Shown here: positions 27,001-33,000 of the stretch, piece by piece
Position numbering within the stretch: position 1 is the first letter of the stretch
Layout: each line of letters begins with the position of its first letter
Assembly: GCA_946811185.2 (NCBI GenBank)
Contig: OX328107.1
Coordinates: 42,212,360-42,276,359 of the forward strand
Direction of reading: 5' to 3'
Origin: Hippopus hippopus
Lineage: Eukaryota; Mollusca; Bivalvia; Cardiida; Cardiidae
Length of the DNA stretch: 64,000 nt
Position numbers and translations under genes: made by a program
Notes under the pieces: model-generated
Told to the model about the DNA's origin: nothing
The model's input: the letters and a program-made list of their open reading frames with translations, nothing else
Database searches by the model: none

Positions 27001-30000
27001 TTCCCACTATGTTTTCAATCCCCTATAAAAAAAAATCATCATTTTAACGTCATTTAATTTGTCCTCTGCAAAATGCTTTCAGTTAAGTGTTTAGTAATGA
27101 ACCTACTTTCACTTGAGGTAAAAATGTTTCAATTCTGCAGCACATGGCTTTTAACTCTTTACCAAACGACAAAATTCTAGACTAGTCCAAATTGAAAGCA
27201 CTTGCAGACGACAATATAAATGGGACTAAAAAATAGAAATTTGTTTTGGGAAGGGTAGAAAACATTGTGGGAAAAGGAGAAAATGCTGGTTACCAGCATT
27301 TTCTCCTTTTCCTACAATGTTTTTAAAAGGCTTCTTTCTCAGGGTTATGAAAACCCGGGATTGTTTGGGAAAGGGTTAAAGGTGCATATTTAATTTTTTG
27401 TAAATCAGAATTTCTGGTAAATAACTAGAATAACAACTATATATACATTTTTTTGCAATCATATAAACTACATTTACATTCAGAAAAAAGGTGCAAACTC
27501 TGGTGCAAAATTTAAATATATCTTAAGCAGCATTGTAGCCCATAAAGGAAATACCATTTGATTTTCTTTGTATTACTTTAATCTGTCTTCTTTACTGATG
27601 ATTTGCCAGCTATATGCCTTACTATATTCAGTAATAGATAATTTTTGAATCTCACAAAAATCTGAGTAGCTCCCTTAAAAAACAAGGTGCAATTGATGAT
27701 AAGCTTTTACTTTTTTTCCACAAAGTAAGTTGCAACCATCAAAAAAAGTAATCTCCATTTTTAGCTCAGTTGTTTTTTAAGGTATTTTCATAGCCTGATT
27801 GTTGTGTGCATCATTGTTGTGTTTTAATTTTTAATCTCTTTTAATTTTTCTCATGCTAAGTCAACTAGAACTTACATTGATACAATAGATTATATCCACA
27901 TTTTCTGCTTTTGACTTAGTTCTTTCAACTTTTGATAATGCATTATCTTTCATGCGCACTAAATGACCATAGATTTTGATGCACCATAAAACACTATTTA
28001 GAAAAAAAATTCTCATATTCCTATGATTACTGAAGATACTTACTACAAACATGGGCTAGTTGTCAACTCAAAAGGGGGATGCCATACAAGGACAGGTAAC
28101 CCTCAAAATATTTTGGCATAGTTTTGTCCTTTTTTTAGTTAGAATTTTCTCTTAAAGCCAAGCATGTGTTAAAAAACAATATCTAAACCTTGACATACAT
28201 GTAGGTAAAGCATTAATTCTCTACAAATACCTGAACATAAATTCAATATTGAGCAACCAAAACCAGTTAACAGAAAAAATCCAAATACTAATATTGCTGT
28301 TTCAAGCTAGGGTTTCCAACATAATGGACAACCTAGATCAAAAATCAGGCCGCATATTTTGTGTAGTGTGATCTTGTTCTATACTTTCTGCTTAACCCTT
28401 TACCAAACAATCCCATGTTTTAAAGACCCTCAGGTAGAAGGCTTTTGAAAACACCATGAGAAAAGGAAAAAACACTGTCTACTAGGATTTTTCTCTTTTC
28501 TACTCTTTGCAAGACAAATCCCATCAAAATTTAGAAACATTATGTTGTCTTCAAAATTAATGTTCTCAGAATGATTATTTCAAACCTGTCTTAGATGTGG
28601 CCCATTTTATCAAAGACAAATCCCATCATTTCCACTACATACCATTAATTTTGTCGTCTACAAATGCTTTCATTTTGGACAAGTCTAAAATTTTGTTGTC
28701 TGGTAAAGAGTTAAACTACAGTACTTCATTTGTGGTTAGCATTCCTTTAGTAAAACAAGACTTTTGTATTTTACAGTGGTGTTTTGAAGGATACTGCCAT
28801 AACAGAACTGCAGAGGAAGGTGAGTATTTCTTACTTAACTCTTTACCAGACAACAGAACTTTAGGCTAGTCCAAATTGAAAGCATTTGCAGATGACAATA
28901 TAAATGTGACTGGAAAATGTGAAATTTGTTTTTGGAAGGGTAGAAAACATTGTGGGAAAAGGAGAAAATGCTGGTAACCAGCATTTTCTCTTTTTCCCAC
29001 AATGTTTTCAAAAGGTTTTTTACTCAGGGTTGTTAAAACTCGGGATTGAGTGGTTAAGGATTGACTCATTTTCTCCTCAGGCAGATTTGCTGCCATAAAA
29101 TATGGAAAATGAAAATGAATTAACATCTACCCTTTATCCAACAACCCTATGTTTTAACCCTTTACCACACAATCCCAACTTTTAATGACCCTAAGAAAGA
29201 AGGCTTTTGAAAACATTGTGGGAAAAGGAGAAAATGCTGGTAATGAGCATTTTCTCCTTTACCCACAATGTTTTCTACCCTTCCCAAAATGAATTTCAAT
29301 TATTCAGTCTCATCTATTTGTCTTCTGCAAATGCTTTCAATTTGGACTTATCTAAAATTTTGCTGTGTGGTTAAGAGTTAAATACCTGAAGAGAAAATGT
29401 TTTGAAAACATTGTAGGAAAAAGGAGAGAAAGGTTGTAACCAGTATTTTCTAGTTTTCCAACAATTATTTCTACACTTTCAAAGCAAATTTCTTCATTTG
29501 ATAGCCAGTATTTTTGTCCTTTTCTCACAATGATTTTTAATTAGAGCATTTCAGACCAATTAGTTGTCTGCAAATGCATTCAATTTGGACAAGTCTAGAA
29601 TTTTGTTCTCTGATGATCAGAAGTGTTAAATGATGGATGCATGTTAAAACATTATAGTGTAATAAAAGAGACAAAAACAAAAGCATAATTTTTTTGCTGG
29701 TTATCAGCATTTTCTTTTTTTCTTACAATGTTTTCTAAAGCTGTCTTCTTGGGGGTCATTAACCCTTACCGTGCCAAATATGTTAAATGAAACTTTCAAC
29801 CCGATTGTAAAATCCAGAAAAAATGCTACTTTAAAAAATATCTCCTTATCAGACAGTGTAGATCCAAGATCAGACTGCATGTTTTGTGCAGTCTTATCTT
29901 GATCTTCACTGTGCAAAAGGTCAGTGTGTTGCGTGTAGCAGTCTAAGGGTTGGCTTAAGACAATCTAAGGCTTAGCACTCATGATTGTGTGGTAATGGTT

Positions 30001-33000
30001 TAAACCTCATTTGGTTTTTGTGTCTGGAACAGCTTACTACAGCCAAGTGCCGCATTTTGTTGTCTGCTAAAGAGTAAAGCAACGTCCTGTATGGTTAGTG
30101 CTTGGATTGGTCATTCTTCATGTACCTGAGACATTGTCGCAAAAGGAGAAACATTATCAATGTGTACAGAAATGGTTATGTATTAAAACCGTTAACTCTT
30201 TAGCCAAGCGGTAGCTCAGTCAGTAGCGTACAGGACTTGAGAACAGGCAATCACTGGTTCGATCTCTGGCATGGCCATTTTTTTTCCGAGGATTGATGGT
30301 GGTCATTGCAACAGGATTCATTCCTCTTTCACCGCTGACCATTGTTTCTGCGATGGTTATGTGGGAAAGCAGCCAGTGGCTTGGAAAGGATATTGTGCAT
30401 AGTACTGGTAAAAGAAACTTAAGGAAAGCATGGATAGGTGCACTGGCTGCTCTGATATAACTAAAATAATGTTGAACACCATACAATCAATCAACTATTT
30501 AACTCTTTACCAAACAACTCAAAAATCAAAGCTGAGACAGACAACAAATTAAATGTGGCTCAAGTGATCAAATTTGTCTCTGAAAGTTTACCACTTGGGC
30601 TGCTGAGCATGACTTCATCAGCTTTTGAGGACAGTGTAGATCAAGATCAGATTGCACAGAATTTGCAGTCTGATCCTGGATCTACACTTTCTGATATGGT
30701 GAGATTTCTCTGGTGCACAAAATTTTCAAAGCATAAACTAGGGTTTTCATGATTGGTGGGATATCCTTAGTTTAATTTATGTAGCACCTTATGGGTTAAA
30801 GACAGCTTATACTATTCAAGCCACATTTAATAGTTGGCTGCAAATGTTTTCCATATGGATGAGCCTGGTTGTTTTGTCATCTGGAAAAGAGTTGGATTGA
30901 TTTTCTTTTCTATGATAAAGCCAGAACAACAACAACAGCTGAACCCACTGTCAAAACAACAGCTGAATCCACTGTCGAGACAACAATTGAACCCACTATG
31001 GAGACAACAAGTGAACCCAATATAGAAACAACAGTTGAACCAACTGTCAAGACATCACAAACAACGAGCCAGACTATCACAGTAACAGGTGTCCCCTATC
31101 TCTGTCTCTCTCTCAAACATATATACATGACAGCCACTGATTTGAGTTTCACTTATATTATGGCAATAGCTCATCCTTAATTTGAGCAGTCCTAGGTTGG
31201 GACTTTTTGCCTTGAGCAAGGACATTTCAATATGTCTGGTGCTGCCATCAAAGATTGAACCCAGAACCTCTGGATTACAATGCCAAGACATTATTAAAGT
31301 CATTACTCATAAAATGTAAATTTTGTTCAATTGTACTGTAATTGTATTGAAAAGTGACATATAGGCCCATGGGGCTGGCTGTTATTGATATCATTATTCA
31401 TTTGTAAATTTGATTTGCTGCTTATACACATATTACTGTAATAAAATATTTACTTACTTATGTCCTCATTCAAAGCATTTGCAGACAACATCAAAGGTGG
31501 TTTAAATGATGGAAGTTGCCTTTAATTTAGGAGAAAACATTATGGGAAAAGGAGAAAATGCTGGTAACCAAAACGTCTCTTCCTCAGGGTTGTTAAAACT
31601 TGTGATGGTTTGGTAAAGGGTTAAACAAATAGGATACAACTTTGAAAAACTGTAAAAGCTAACCCCCTTACTGTTCAGAGAAATTTTAGCCAGACTTCAC
31701 CCTATAAAGTAAATGTTTAGGGAGAAAAGTTTGAAATTGTTGAAAAATCCTCCTGAAAAGGCCACTTTTTGTTCTAACTTAAACATGTATCAAATAACTG
31801 ACCTCTGTTAACCAATTACCGCACAATCTCAGGTTATAATGACCCTGAGGTAGAAAGGTTTTGGAAAACATTATGAGAAAAGGAGAAAATGCTGGTTACC
31901 AGCATTTTCCCACAATGTTTTTTGTCCTTTCAAATACAAGTTCCATCATTTGAGTCATATTTAGCTTCTCTGCATTAATTGCTTACAAAATGGGCATGTC
32001 TAAAATCTTGTTATGTGATAAAAGAGTTAAACAACCAGATTTTAACTTCCCCCAGATGATTGTTAAAGACCGGTTTGACTGCACATGTTTCTTTCAAATG
32101 TGCAAAGCTTCAGAGGCAGTCTTCTTCAGGGGCAGAAGGCAGGTGAAATGACGCATTGACCCTTGGGGGCGTAATAAACCCAACAGACACTTACAGCAAG
32201 ACCCAAATAATTTTGATACCAAGGTTGTACTATGCCAGAATGACTCAGAGCAGACAGTGTTGATCAAAGATCAGACTGCACAGATTGTTTATTCTTCAGG
32301 CCCTTGCAAGCCTATTTTTGAGCAGTTGCAGACGTCATTACTTGCCATGATATCTCTTCATATTGGACCACAAAAGAGTGTAAATATAGATATTCCAGTA
32401 CCACCATAGCATTCTATCCTTTCTTAACCTATACAAAGGAATAAGAATTTGGAATTGACAAAATTTAAAGCATTTGCAGACAACTAAAGCCTTTGATAGG
32501 GTAGGAAACATTGTTGGGAAAAGGAGAAAATGCTGGTGACCAGCATTTCCTCCTTTTCCCACAATGTTTTCAAATACCTTCTCTTTTAGGGTCTTTAAAA
32601 GTCTGGATTGTATTGTGAATGGTTAAAGATATTTCTTTTTTCCTTTGATACTCAGAAAATGGCAATCCCCCAGCCGGCTGTTAGGATAAAAAGACTAGAT
32701 TTATGCTTTTACCACAATGTTTTCCAATACCCTTCTCTTTCAGGGTTGTTAAAAGCCAGAATTGGTAAAGAGTTAAAGATAATTCTTGTTTCCTTTGGTA
32801 CTCAGAAAAGGACAATCCCCAGTAGGCTGTGAGAATGAAGGACTTGATTTTTTCCTTTTAACACAATGTTTTCAAATTCCTTCTCTATAAGGGACGTTAA
32901 ATGGGAATTGTGTGGGAAAAGATTAAAGGTATTTCTTGTTTCCTTGGATACCCAGAAAACAGCAATCCCCCACCAGGCTGTGAGAATAAAGGACTGGATT

